64,000 bases of DNA, taken from Leptospira sp. 96542 (lineage in GTDB: Bacteria > Spirochaetota > Leptospiria > Leptospirales > Leptospiraceae). The notes beneath the pieces are model-generated. The model saw only the letters and a list, made by a program, of their open reading frames with translations, had not been told where the DNA came from and did no database searches. A program made the position numbers and the translations under genes. Position 1 is the stretch's first letter. Each line of letters opens with the position of its first letter. Of the stretch, positions 17,236-25,334 are shown piece by piece. The stretch lies in NCBI GenBank assembly GCA_029310945.1, contig JARJFC010000018.1, forward strand, positions 17,021 to 81,020, in the 5' to 3' direction.

Positions 17236-18045
17236 ATGAATTTCCTGGAAAAACATAGAATTTTGGCACAAAAATTGCTTAGGAGTTTTGCCTTTGTCTG
17301 TTTGGCTGCCGCTGTGATTTTTCCTTCTAACTTTCTATTCGCCCAATCGGCGGATGAGCCTGTGGTTCTTTATGCAGACGAACTTTTGACACCAGTAGAA
17401 GTGTATGATTCAGTGGTGAGCGAAGTGAGTCTTAGCGAGGAATCCAAATTGGCATACGCTGAAGATGGAACACTAACGACCGAAAAACTGTATTATGGAT
17501 CTAGCGATACCAAAACACAAGTCGATCCCCCAAATCAGCATTTTCTGTTTGTTGAAAATGGGTTCGCCGACGGGGCTTTCGCAGAACATTTCCTTCTAAA
17601 ATCAGTTGCCAACCACGGTCTTTTTGGTTTCCTGGGGATATGTCTCAACCGAAGCGAGTTGCATTCCAGAAGTTTCTCAACGCCATGCGCAAGCTGTCTT
17701 CAGAAGTCAATGACAGTGAAATTTGTAAACGACTCGAAATCCTCATGGCAACAAGCAAGGATGACCTTCCCTTGGCTCTTGTCAACCAGCTCCTACAAGA
17801 GCCAAAAGACTTTGACCCGAAACTCATTCACGAGCCCTTCACACAATATGTCCGACATTTCATCTATATGGTCAAAAGAAATGGACGGCTTCCGTCTGAT
17901 CTCGCCGACGGTGGTGGGGAACTGGAGACCGGAAACAAAAAGTCCGCAAGCACTAGAACAGGTAGCGGCTCTACCAAAAGCACAGCATCCGAAAGCAAAA
18001 CTGCCTCTTTTGGCAAACCAAACGCAAAATCCAAAGAAAGTCTAA
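17236..18045 (+). CDS. Exported protein of unknown function; 3' part overlaps another gene out of frame
   Basis: The ATG has a good ribosome site (AGGGAAG, 6 bases away) and starts a signal peptide (SFAFVCLAAAVIFPSNFLFA, cleavage after AQ or FAQ). The next 70 residues (acidic, VVLYADELLTPVEVYDSVV) look like real protein. From about 17640 on, the frame turns Ser/Thr-rich and out of register with the clearly coding ORF at 17640-18116, so the last 135 residues are probably not genuine. Either the gene is frameshifted near 17520-17640 or the two genes truly overlap. Function unknown. Confidence 0.45.
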   Translation: MNFLEKHRILAQKLLRSFAFVCLAAAVIFPSNFLFAQSADEPVVLYADELLTPVEVYDSVVSEVSLSEESKLAYAEDGTLTTEKLYYGSSDTKTQVDPPNQHFLFVENGFADGAFAEHFLLKSVANHGLFGFLGICLNRSELHSRSFSTPCASCLQKSMTVKFVNDSKSSWQQARMTFPWLLSTSSYKSQKTLTRNSFTSPSHNMSDISSIWSKEMDGFRLISPTVVGNWRPETKSPQALEQVAALPKAQHPKAKLPLLANQTQNPKKV

Positions 18046-18116
18046 AAAAAACCAAAGTCCTCACTTCGGCCTCAAAAAAAACAAAAACCCCTTCTAAAAA
18101 GTCAAAAAAAGGCTAA
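17640..18116 (+). CDS. Small protein with histone H1-like Lys/Ser/Thr-rich tail
   Basis: 158 residues. Residues 1-85 form a helical, charge-balanced domain (FQKFLNAMRKLSSEVNDSEI; PKLIHEPFTQYVRHFIYMVK). Residues 95-158 are an unstructured basic tail of Lys, Ser, Thr and Ala ending TKTPSKKSKKG, like histone H1-type or other nucleoid-binding tails in bacteria. GGGG immediately before the ATG is a cramped ribosome site, so translation may depend on the upstream frame. Lying near the replication/partition locus, DNA binding is a reasonable guess but unproven. Confidence 0.6.
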   Translation: MSQPKRVAFQKFLNAMRKLSSEVNDSEICKRLEILMATSKDDLPLALVNQLLQEPKDFDPKLIHEPFTQYVRHFIYMVKRNGRLPSDLADGGGELETGNKKSASTRTGSGSTKSTASESKTASFGKPNAKSKESLKKTKVLTSASKKTKTPSKKSKKG

Positions 18117-18137
18117 AATTCCAAGATTTTACCCTGT

Positions 18138-18169
18138 CCTGTGCACAGCACAGGGCGCCGGAATGCCCT
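18138..18169. repeat. Hairpins at the left end of the array
   Basis: CCTGTGC-ACA-GCACAGG at 18138-18154, partly overlapped by AGGGC...GCCCT at 18152-18169. The two cannot form together. They come 21 bases after the stop of the H1-like gene and could act in 3' end formation, but there is no T-run on the plus strand. Confidence 0.5.
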
Positions 18170-18224
18170 AAGATTGCAGGGCAGAAGTTCCGTTTGGATG
18201 GAAATTTTGCGCCTAAATCTAAGC

Positions 18225-18364
18225 AAAAACTACCCTTCCGGAGGGGAACCCAGAAAAACTGACCCAAGCCATTCTGCCCATTTTTGGGCACGGATGACTT
18301 GGGCATATAAACTTCCCTGCCGCTCCTAGGGCAGCATCCAAAAAATAACTCTGCCGAAAGGCAG
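18225..18364 (-). repeat. Array of four A-tract/ACT/hairpin units (terminator-like on the minus strand)
   Basis: On the plus strand four units share an A-rich tract, ACT, then a GC-rich hairpin: hairpins at 18233-18246 (CCCTTCCGGAGGGG), 18263-18303 (long nested stem, CCCAAG/CTTGGG outside and GCCCA/TGGGC inside), 18317-18334 (CTGCC/GGCAG) and 18351-18364 (CTGCCGAAAGGCAG). Read on the minus strand each is a stem followed by AGTT and a T-rich tract, that is, a series of intrinsic-terminator-like elements. Stem sequences differ; only the architecture repeats. Confidence 0.6.
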
Positions 18365-18392
18365 GCACCCATTGGTAAGTGATCAGTAGCAG

Positions 18393-18484
18393 TCGGCACT
18401 CATGCCGATGGGGGGTCGGTTCCCGTAGTGACTCCAGGCCGGCAGCCAAAATCAGGACAGTTGTGGACTGCCGAGAGATCGGCA
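18393..18484. repeat. Paired TCGGCA/TGCCGA stem-loops
   Basis: TCGGCA-CTCA-TGCCGA at 18393-18408 and TGCCGA-GAGA-TCGGCA at 18469-18484, two 6-bp tetraloop hairpins with the arms in swapped order. CGGCAG at 18440-18445 can also pair with CTGCCG at 18468-18473, so alternative folds exist. Confidence 0.55.
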
Positions 18485-18529
18485 TCGTTCTTTGCAGACT
18501 CGCAAAATTAAGCATTCGTAAGAAGGGGT

Positions 18530-18565
18530 CAAAAAAAGAAACCGAAGGGGGTCGGGTTTTTCGGT
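18530..18565 (-). terminator. Intrinsic-terminator-like element, minus strand
   Basis: ACCGAA/TTCGGT stem (18565-18560 with 18546-18541, 13-base loop) followed on the minus strand by a T-rich run to 18530. No minus-strand gene lies upstream within reach, so it suggests an unannotated minus-strand transcript or a barrier to read-through. Confidence 0.4.
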
Positions 18566-19009
18566 CGCATAGGAAAAAACATTGTATTTTGCATAGTTGT
18601 GCATCGACCAAAAATGGGCATCTTGCATGAAATTGTCATAAATCCTGGGTTTGGCCAAGAAAGGGGTGGGTACAAGCAAGGATTCGATCGAAAAAGCGGG
18701 GTTTCGCAAAAGACCAATGGAGAGTGGGATTTTTGCTAAACTTTTGCCCAAATGGAATCCTCCCAGGGGAATTCAATGCCCACTTTAGGGCGTTTAGGGG
18801 CTTTTTCTTCCATTTTTTGAAAAAACAAGAAATATGCTCTATCTTTTCCTTTGAGTGGGTTCAATGGAGGAGGGAGTGTGGAATCTGCCAAAACCAAAAG
18901 AAATATCTGCCAATCTGTCATGTGTATACAATTTTCATACACCTGAAATTATGTCATAAAACAGAAATATGTTTGCTTGGAAGCCCACGGCCTCTTCCCA
19001 TGCTTTCAT

Positions 19010-19225
19010 ATGGCAGAAACGATACGGCTGCGCGTGAAGTGCCACGCATGCTCTAATTTGATCGAAGGAACGGCTAAGTACGGCTCAGGGCATTTTGTGC
19101 CGGAAGGGGTGAGTTTTGAATTTGTGGCTGTGGGGAAAGTGGAGGGTGCGCAAGGGAGGCGGGTGAAGGCAGAGGTTACCTGCATTTGCCCTAATTGCGG
19201 CGTGAAGTGCAAATACAATGTTTGA
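19010..19225 (+). CDS. Small zinc-ribbon-like protein
   Basis: 71 residues from the ATG at 19010 (MAETIRLRVKCHAC). Two cysteine pairs, CHAC near residue 11 and CPNCGVKC near residue 63, are placed as in zinc ribbons, with a basic beta-rich middle. No ribosome site is evident and an in-frame upstream ATG at 18977 would add eleven unlikely residues. It is followed 29 bases later by the MBOAT gene. Function unknown; binding of nucleic acid or protein partners is possible. Confidence 0.6.
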   Translation: MAETIRLRVKCHACSNLIEGTAKYGSGHFVPEGVSFEFVAVGKVEGAQGRRVKAEVTCICPNCGVKCKYNV

Positions 19226-19254
19226 GTTAAAATTGATTATAAATAGGCACTAAT

Positions 19255-20736
19255 ATGCTTTTTAATTCAACAATTTTTGTCAAATTTTTAATTCAATCGC
19301 TTGCGGTATACTGGATCTCTCGTTGGCTGTTTGGGCTGATTTGGCAAAATCATGCACGTATCCAGGCAATATTTCGGTGGATTTTAATTATTTATCTGAT
19401 TAAAATTAGTCTTGTTTTCTACGGATATTGGAAATTTTCTTATGTTTTCATTTTGATTTGGATATCGGCCGTTGATTACGGTTTGGCTTTGTTGATGGTC
19501 ACTTCCGAAACCCGATTCCCGCAATTCCGAAGGGTTTTGCTCTTTGTTTCGCTGGCAAACAGCCTCGGGATCTTATTTTTCTTTAAATATGGGCGATTTA
19601 TTGCTGAAAATTGGGCATATGTGTGGCCAATTTCTTCCCCTTCTGGGATCTGGGAGACGCTGGTGCTTCCCCTTGGGATTTCCTTTTATACTTTCCAGTC
19701 TGTCTCCTACATTGTGGATGTTTATAAACGGGAAATTCCAGCGGAAACAAGCTATCTTTCCTATTTGCTCTTTCTTTCTTTTTTTCCCCAGCTTGTGGCG
19801 GGACCAATTGTCACAGCGAAGTCATTTTTACCACAAATTCGAAAATCTCTGGATTGGCGTAAAATTCCCCTAGCTTTTGCTATTTTTCTCATCTTACTTG
19901 GTCTTTTCAAAAAGGTGGTACTCGCAGACCATCTTGCAGAATCTTCAGAATTTGTATTTAGAAACCCCTCAGAAATGGACATTCGTACTTTATGGGTTGG
20001 TCTGATTTCCTATAGTTTTCAGATTTACTGTGACTTCTCAGGGTACACTGACATTGCCCAAGGTGCGGCACTTATGTTTGGATTCCGTTTGCCTGAAAAT
20101 TTTTCTATGCCATACCTAGCTCGCGGATTTTCGGAATTTTGGACAAAGTGGCATATTTCACTTTCCAGTTGGTTAAAAAAATATCTCTACTTCAACTTAG
20201 GCGGAAATCGAAACGGAGTTTACCGAACTTACCTTAACCTCCTCGTTGTGATGTTGCTTGGCGGCCTTTGGCATGGAGCCAATTGGAATTTTGTGTTTTG
20301 GGGTTTTGGACATGGGGTGTTACTCGTATTGGAAAGGGCGATGGGAAGATTCACCAGCTTCCCTGATTCAAAACTATTTACTGGCTTCTACATTGGTTTT
20401 ACTTTCTTAATGGTGAGTTTGCTCTGGATTTTTTTCCGAACACCCAATTTTTCTGAATCCTTGTGCTACCTACAGGGGCTTTTTATCAAAAATGGCGATC
20501 TTTCGTTGCCATACCGCTTGGAATCGAATGTTGTATTCTGCGCGGTTTTTATTATTTTGGGGCATTGGTTCGGGAAAAAATATTTCAACAAAAATGAAGA
20601 TTTGGAAAGTATATTTGCAAAAATTCAAAAATCCCCTGTAAAAGTAGCTTTTTTAGGCTTTTTTTCGGCCATCGGAATTATCTCTACCGTCTTGTATGCA
20701 GCAGAAACCAAACCATTTGTGTATTTTGTGTTCTAG
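19255..20736 (+). CDS. MBOAT family membrane O-acyltransferase (AlgI-like)
   Basis: 493 residues with about 10 membrane helices. The AlgI-type signature is present: PLGISFYTFQSVSYIVDVY, FFPQLVAGPI, the WHISLSSWLKKYLYFNLGG segment and the catalytic histidine H340 in GGLWHGANWNF. Such proteins move acyl (usually acetyl) groups across the membrane for O-acylation of surface polysaccharide. The next gene, an SGNH-like protein 2 bases downstream, is the expected periplasmic partner. The polymer acylated is unknown. A second MBOAT/SGNH pair lies at 38.1-40.7 kb. Confidence 0.9.
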   Translation: MLFNSTIFVKFLIQSLAVYWISRWLFGLIWQNHARIQAIFRWILIIYLIKISLVFYGYWKFSYVFILIWISAVDYGLALLMVTSETRFPQFRRVLLFVSLANSLGILFFFKYGRFIAENWAYVWPISSPSGIWETLVLPLGISFYTFQSVSYIVDVYKREIPAETSYLSYLLFLSFFPQLVAGPIVTAKSFLPQIRKSLDWRKIPLAFAIFLILLGLFKKVVLADHLAESSEFVFRNPSEMDIRTLWVGLISYSFQIYCDFSGYTDIAQGAALMFGFRLPENFSMPYLARGFSEFWTKWHISLSSWLKKYLYFNLGGNRNGVYRTYLNLLVVMLLGGLWHGANWNFVFWGFGHGVLLVLERAMGRFTSFPDSKLFTGFYIGFTFLMVSLLWIFFRTPNFSESLCYLQGLFIKNGDLSLPYRLESNVVFCAVFIILGHWFGKKYFNKNEDLESIFAKIQKSPVKVAFLGFFSAIGIISTVLYAAETKPFVYFVF

Positions 20737-20738
20737 CG

Positions 20739-22259
20739 ATGAAACAATGGATTTTCATCACAGCTCTTTTCCTTTCTCTCCTGAGTTTTGATTTTTTTAT
20801 ATTTAGAAAATTGCAGTTTTTGGTTCCCAATGAATCACCCTGGAATACCAACCATTTTTTTAATTTTCTGTACGAATATGAACGGATTCGTTCCATACCA
20901 AAAACAAAAAAAAGAATACTGGTTGTAGGAAGTTCGATCGCTTACTTTTCCATTGACGCGCAAAAGTTAGCCACTGAACTCAAATCGAAGTATGGTATCG
21001 ATGCGGAAGTATTCTATCTCGCTTATGCTGGCAATAGTCCCTTGTATGTTTATCTTCTACTGGATTGGCTTTTTCCTTTGGAGCCAGATTTGGTTGTATA
21101 TCCAATCAATTTCATCGACTACCGATTGCATAGAACCTATGTTATTTTCCCGGATGGCCGCAACGACACAGTTGATGAAAACCTGATGATAAAAGACGCT
21201 TTGACATTTGCAGAAGCGCCCCAATCACTTTGGATTTTTCCTGGAGAAACATTGGCTGAAGTGGGCGAACAAATGGATTTGGAAACTGAATCCAAATATA
21301 CAATGGCTAAACTTTTTGCTTTTTACCGGTTTAAAGATATTTTTTTTCAAAACCTGCAGAATTTGTACCAACACAGATTTGGTCGTAATACGAGTTACCA
21401 CGCTTATGCAGGAGTTCCGATCCCAGAAGGAATCAGCGGAATGGGTTGGACAGGAAAAAGGTTTCAATTTCTGCCCACGGATAAAATCAAAAAACAAGGA
21501 TTTTGGGTTGAGGTAACTCCCTTTCTTTTGAATGGGCGTACATGCGCTCTTAGTTTCACGAATGGAATCCACAGCCAAACGGTGGTTCTTTCGAAACCCG
21601 GCTGGGTAAAACTGAGGTTGGATTCAGAATTTTTCCAAACCCCCAAAGTTTTCGTCCATTCGGAACTAGAAAGGACTTGGTATGCGTATGAAGCCGACGG
21701 TGCCTATTTGGACTACCACTGGGATCCCATGGGGGTGAGGTTAGAGCAGACTTTTGGATTGCTAGAAGCGAACCAAGGAATGCAGTACACGCGAGATCTC
21801 CGAACAGAGGATCTCCGGTATCAGAGGATGCCAGATGCGGAATACCAAAAATACTTTTATTACCGATTGTTAGAAGGTTTGGAAAAAAGGCCAGGCATCG
21901 GCTACCTTGTTGCATTGAAACATGCAAAGGAAAGGATTCGCAATGAGAGTTTTCGCCCAAGTTTCCATTTTCGATATGCCAAACAAATTGCTGACCGATT
22001 CCGAGCTAAAAACGTCCCTTTTTTACTCATCAATAACCCCGAAAACCCGATCTCTCTTGGATGGTATGAGGATTCGCAATGGTACAAGGATCATCTTGCC
22101 TACTTATCCTCGCTTGCCGGTGGATCCGTACATTTCCTCGACTTACATAGGGATCTTCCTATGCAGGGATTTTCCGATTACCATCACTTTACTTATTTAG
22201 GGATGGAAGAAATGAATCCGATTTATGCTAGAGAGATTGGAAATCTCTTTCCCAAATAG
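20739..22259 (+). CDS. SGNH-like membrane-anchored acylation partner (DUF1574-like)
   Basis: 506 residues: an N-terminal membrane anchor (WIFITALFLSLLSFDFFIF), then a periplasmic SGNH-type domain with the block I serine in VVGSSIAYFSID and a C-terminal Asp/His pair in FSDYHHFTYLG. The central insert (about residues 240-320) is beta-rich. Pairing directly behind an MBOAT gene suggests it transfers the acyl group to the final glycan, as AlgJ/AlgX- or DUF1574-type proteins are thought to do. Family naming is by motif and context. Confidence 0.75.
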   Translation: MKQWIFITALFLSLLSFDFFIFRKLQFLVPNESPWNTNHFFNFLYEYERIRSIPKTKKRILVVGSSIAYFSIDAQKLATELKSKYGIDAEVFYLAYAGNSPLYVYLLLDWLFPLEPDLVVYPINFIDYRLHRTYVIFPDGRNDTVDENLMIKDALTFAEAPQSLWIFPGETLAEVGEQMDLETESKYTMAKLFAFYRFKDIFFQNLQNLYQHRFGRNTSYHAYAGVPIPEGISGMGWTGKRFQFLPTDKIKKQGFWVEVTPFLLNGRTCALSFTNGIHSQTVVLSKPGWVKLRLDSEFFQTPKVFVHSELERTWYAYEADGAYLDYHWDPMGVRLEQTFGLLEANQGMQYTRDLRTEDLRYQRMPDAEYQKYFYYRLLEGLEKRPGIGYLVALKHAKERIRNESFRPSFHFRYAKQIADRFRAKNVPFLLINNPENPISLGWYEDSQWYKDHLAYLSSLAGGSVHFLDLHRDLPMQGFSDYHHFTYLGMEEMNPIYAREIGNLFPK

Positions 22260-22271
22260 GATGTTTTTCAA

Positions 22272-22290
22272 TCCTTACTATAGATAAGGA
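22272..22290 (+). promoter_or_regulatory. Small inverted repeat over the asd ribosome site
   Basis: TCCTTA-CTATAGA-TAAGGA, 6-bp arms; the right arm is the AAGGA ribosome site 5 bases before the asd ATG. It may be chance, but the same arrangement occurs at 17210-17229. Confidence 0.3.
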
Positions 22291-22295
22291 AATTT

Positions 22296-23351
22296 ATGGA
22301 AAAAATCAAGGTAGGCGTACTGGGCGCTACCGGCTCAGTTGGCCAAAGATTCATTCAATTATTAGAAAACCACCCGTACTTTACGGTGACCCACCTGGCT
22401 GCCTCTGAAAAAAGTGCCGGTAAAACCTATGGGGAAGTGATGAAGTCACGTTGGAAGATTTCACCAGATATTCCAGCCTATGCAAAAGACATCGTAATTT
22501 GTTTACCAAAACCAGAAGATACCAAGGGCGTACAACTTGTGTTTAGCGGTCTTGATTCTTCCATCGCAGGAGAAGTAGAAACCGCTTATGCTGAATATGG
22601 TGTGATCGTTTTATCAAATTCAAAAAATCATCGAATGGATCCGAATGTTCCAATCTTATCTGCGGAAGTGAATGCGAACCATTTAGATGTATTAAAATTT
22701 CAAAAGACAAAGGGAAAAATCATTACCAATTCCAATTGTACAATTATGGGAGTGACAATCTCTCTCAAACCATTATTAGATCAGTTTGGTTTAAAGTCGG
22801 TTATGTTATTTTCTATGCAGGCAATTTCTGGAGCAGGTTACCCTGGTGTGCCGACAATGGACATTCTTGGAAACGTAGTTCCATACATTAGCGGGGAAGA
22901 AGAAAAAGCTGAGATCGAACCACAAAAATGTTTAGGTTTTGTAGAAGATGGAGAAATCAAACCAGCAGATTTTAAGATGTCCGCACATTGCAATCGTGTT
23001 CCAGTGTTTGATGGACATACTGTTTGTTTGTCGGTCTCATTTGAGAAAAAACCATCAAAGGACGATATTCTCAAAGCATGGGCCGAGTTCCGGGGAGAAC
23101 CACAGGCACTGGAATTGCCTTTTGCACCAAAACAACCAATTCTTTATCGTGAAGAAAGTGATAGGCCGCAACCTAGGTTGGATTTGGAAACTGGACGGGG
23201 GATGACCACTGTTGTTGGTAGACTACGCGAGGATAGTTTGTTCGATTGGAAGTGGGTCGTATTGTCGCATAACACGATTCGAGGTGCTGCCGGAGCTGCC
23301 CTCCTCAACGCAGAACTCCTTTATAAAAAAGGATATTTTAGCAAAGGTTAG
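22296..23351 (+). CDS. asd: Aspartate-semialdehyde dehydrogenase
   Basis: 351 residues of the archaeal/fungal-type subfamily. NADP-binding loop [13 protein letters not shown] at residues 6-18; catalytic Cys148 in TNSNCTIMG; a second conserved motif [11 protein letters not shown] near the C-terminus. It reduces aspartyl-4-phosphate to the semialdehyde on the path to lysine/diaminopimelate, threonine and methionine. A good AAGGA site precedes the ATG. It is followed after 2 bases by the 658-residue orphan and then pyk, apparently one operon. asd is recalled as a chromosome II marker gene in Leptospira. Confidence 0.97.
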   Translation: MEKIKVGVLGATGSVGQRFIQLLENHPYFTVTHLAASEKSAGKTYGEVMKSRWKISPDIPAYAKDIVICLPKPEDTKGVQLVFSGLDSSIAGEVETAYAEYGVIVLSNSKNHRMDPNVPILSAEVNANHLDVLKFQKTKGKIITNSNCTIMGVTISLKPLLDQFGLKSVMLFSMQAISGAGYPGVPTMDILGNVVPYISGEEEKAEIEPQKCLGFVEDGEIKPADFKMSAHCNRVPVFDGHTVCLSVSFEKKPSKDDILKAWAEFRGEPQALELPFAPKQPILYREESDRPQPRLDLETGRGMTTVVGRLREDSLFDWKWVVLSHNTIRGAAGAALLNAELLYKKGYFSKG

Positions 23352-23353
23352 TT

Positions 23354-25330
23354 ATGTTAGATCCAAATCTCCCTGAGCTAAAAGTAATGGATTACACTGC
23401 TTGTTTACAAAAGGTGCAAGCAATGGATTCGCGGGGAGATTTTTCGTACAAAGGGATTTACAAGGTCCTACTCGTAATTTTTGAGTGGACCGATAAGTTT
23501 TTACAAAACAAAGTTTTGCCAAATGTTGAACAGATTGAGCGTGATAGTTCTATAGATCGTGATCGTACCGAAAATTATGCCATCGATTTATGTTTTAAAC
23601 AGAACCCGCCAATACTCAAAAAGTTAAATGTTCTTGAATTTCATCCCAATGAACCTGGGGATCCAGAAAATCCCAAAACATTCATCAAACACAATACTGT
23701 ATTCGCTAGACCCACGACTTCCGATGGAGGAACGGCATTTCGGTATGCGCTTGGATTGAATGAACTTTCTACAGCCGCACTCAAAGGTTGGTTCAATGAA
23801 AAAAGGAAGTATGCGGGTAAGGAAAAAATGCGTAAGGTCATTAAGGCCGCAGTAGATTCTAATAGGCTGTTTGATACTTATGCATCCACAGAAATTGGCA
23901 ATTTATTCCAGTGCCCTTATGATAAAACGAAACCTCAAAAAGACACAACCATAGCCATTCATTTAAAACCCATACTCAAACAGTTGGTAGACGATAAAAT
24001 TTTATTTTTCTTCCGAAATGATGCTGCCTCAAGGCCTGCAAATAAAAGTGTATTTTTATACAATAAGTCTACTGAAATCGCTGATCGTTACGATGCTTAT
24101 ATCGATTATATAAAAAACACCATTTATCCATCCTTAAAAAACTTAGGGGTAATGGGCGAGATTTCAGAGGATTCGTGGAGTTCACCAAAATCTATCATCA
24201 AAGAAATTTCTGGTTATTTGAATGAATCTTATGGTGACCAAAAAACTTTGGTGGAAGAATGTTTGGTATTAAATGAAATTATAGAAAAGGATCGCGAAAA
24301 AGAAGAAAAACAAAAACGCAAACAACAAGTGGAAGATCTGATGGGTTTCCTTGCGGAAGCAGGTAGAATTGTAGAAATCAATCTTCTTCGTGTGGGTGGA
24401 GAACCTTTGACTGATGAGTTTAGGGCGACACTTTTATCGCAGCCAGAATTATTGTATGCAGAATATGCCGACAAACGCGTGTATAACGAATTTATCCTTC
24501 ATAAAAATTGTATACCCCAGGCGATAGAATCCGCAAAAAGGACTTTTCAAATTAAACATTCTGACTTGGAAATAAGAGTTCTTAGCCTAATGAACGTTAC
24601 TTTGCAATTGAATGAGGAAGGCTCTAAGCGAATTTTAGATGAGATAGAAGCTCAGAGTTTGTTTCCTTTTTTGCCATTTTTTACAAAATTATGGCGAATG
24701 ATTATGGGAAACCAAATCGTTCATAAATTTGAAATTCCGATCATTAAGGCTAAGCTACAACAACAATTGACTCGGGACTTGACAGCGCAAAAGTCTCAGA
24801 AAATTGCACAAGAAAAAGAACGTTTGGTCAAAACTCGTGTGAAAGAACGAGAAGAAATAGAAAAAGAAGTGGAAAAACGAGCCAAAGCGGCCGTTGCACA
24901 ATCGGATGATGAAGAATCTGAGTCGGTCAAGCAAGGTTCTCCCGAGGAAGAAAAAAAATGGAAAGAATCCATTGAGGCAGTGATAAAAATTTTAGATGAG
25001 GCTTGGGATTTTGGGATTTATCCAGATAGAGAGTATGTACTCAGTAAATTGAATGGTAAGTTCACGGAAGAAAATTTAATTTTTTTCCTCAAAAAATTTG
25101 GCGGAAAAGAGATTTATAGTTTTCCAATCCGAAACCAAAGAGAAAAATTTCCGTGGCCTATTTTGGTATCCACAACCTATCTCAAACGTAATGGCAAACG
25201 ATTGCTTGATAAAGTTTCTGAAGAAAGTAACCGCCAGCGAAACGAAAAATTTCCGAATCAAGAGAAATTTGACATTGCGGAATCTCAATTAGAATTTCTT
25301 AATAGAATCTTACCACGATTGAAACCATAA
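23354..25330 (+). CDS. 658-residue cytoplasmic protein of unknown function
   Basis: No signal peptide or membrane helix. Mostly alpha-helical; residues about 310-330 ([20 protein letters not shown]) and about 480-525 are strongly charged helices likely to form coiled coils, and a Glu/Asp/Ser stretch ([20 protein letters not shown]) follows. It lies between asd and pyk with 2- and 4-base spacers, so it is expressed with two central metabolic genes. I recognise no enzyme motif. Its placement is conserved enough in memory to suggest a Leptospira-specific protein, but that is not verified. Confidence 0.75.
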   Translation: MLDPNLPELKVMDYTACLQKVQAMDSRGDFSYKGIYKVLLVIFEWTDKFLQNKVLPNVEQIERDSSIDRDRTENYAIDLCFKQNPPILKKLNVLEFHPNEPGDPENPKTFIKHNTVFARPTTSDGGTAFRYALGLNELSTAALKGWFNEKRKYAGKEKMRKVIKAAVDSNRLFDTYASTEIGNLFQCPYDKTKPQKDTTIAIHLKPILKQLVDDKILFFFRNDAASRPANKSVFLYNKSTEIADRYDAYIDYIKNTIYPSLKNLGVMGEISEDSWSSPKSIIKEISGYLNESYGDQKTLVEECLVLNEIIEKDREKEEKQKRKQQVEDLMGFLAEAGRIVEINLLRVGGEPLTDEFRATLLSQPELLYAEYADKRVYNEFILHKNCIPQAIESAKRTFQIKHSDLEIRVLSLMNVTLQLNEEGSKRILDEIEAQSLFPFLPFFTKLWRMIMGNQIVHKFEIPIIKAKLQQQLTRDLTAQKSQKIAQEKERLVKTRVKEREEIEKEVEKRAKAAVAQSDDEESESVKQGSPEEEKKWKESIEAVIKILDEAWDFGIYPDREYVLSKLNGKFTEENLIFFLKKFGGKEIYSFPIRNQREKFPWPILVSTTYLKRNGKRLLDKVSEESNRQRNEKFPNQEKFDIAESQLEFLNRILPRLKP

Positions 25331-25334
25331 AATT

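Larger units (their letters stand above)
18117..19009. other. 893-bp non-coding region with a dense hairpin array
   Basis: No convincing gene on either strand; the short ORFs here are fragmentary and mutually overlapping. G+C is visibly higher in 18120-18500 than around it. The left half holds at least eight short perfect or near-perfect inverted repeats (listed separately). The right half has AATTATGTC at 18947-18955, also found twice at the rep promoter, and an inverted repeat GTGTAT/ATACAC at 18922-18942. It may be part of the replication origin or a template for structured RNA. Confidence 0.6.

Noticed and set aside
18141..18943. Several 60-130-codon ORFs on both strands in the hairpin region
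   Set aside because: They overlap each other, cross the inverted repeats, have no ribosome sites and look low in coding quality.
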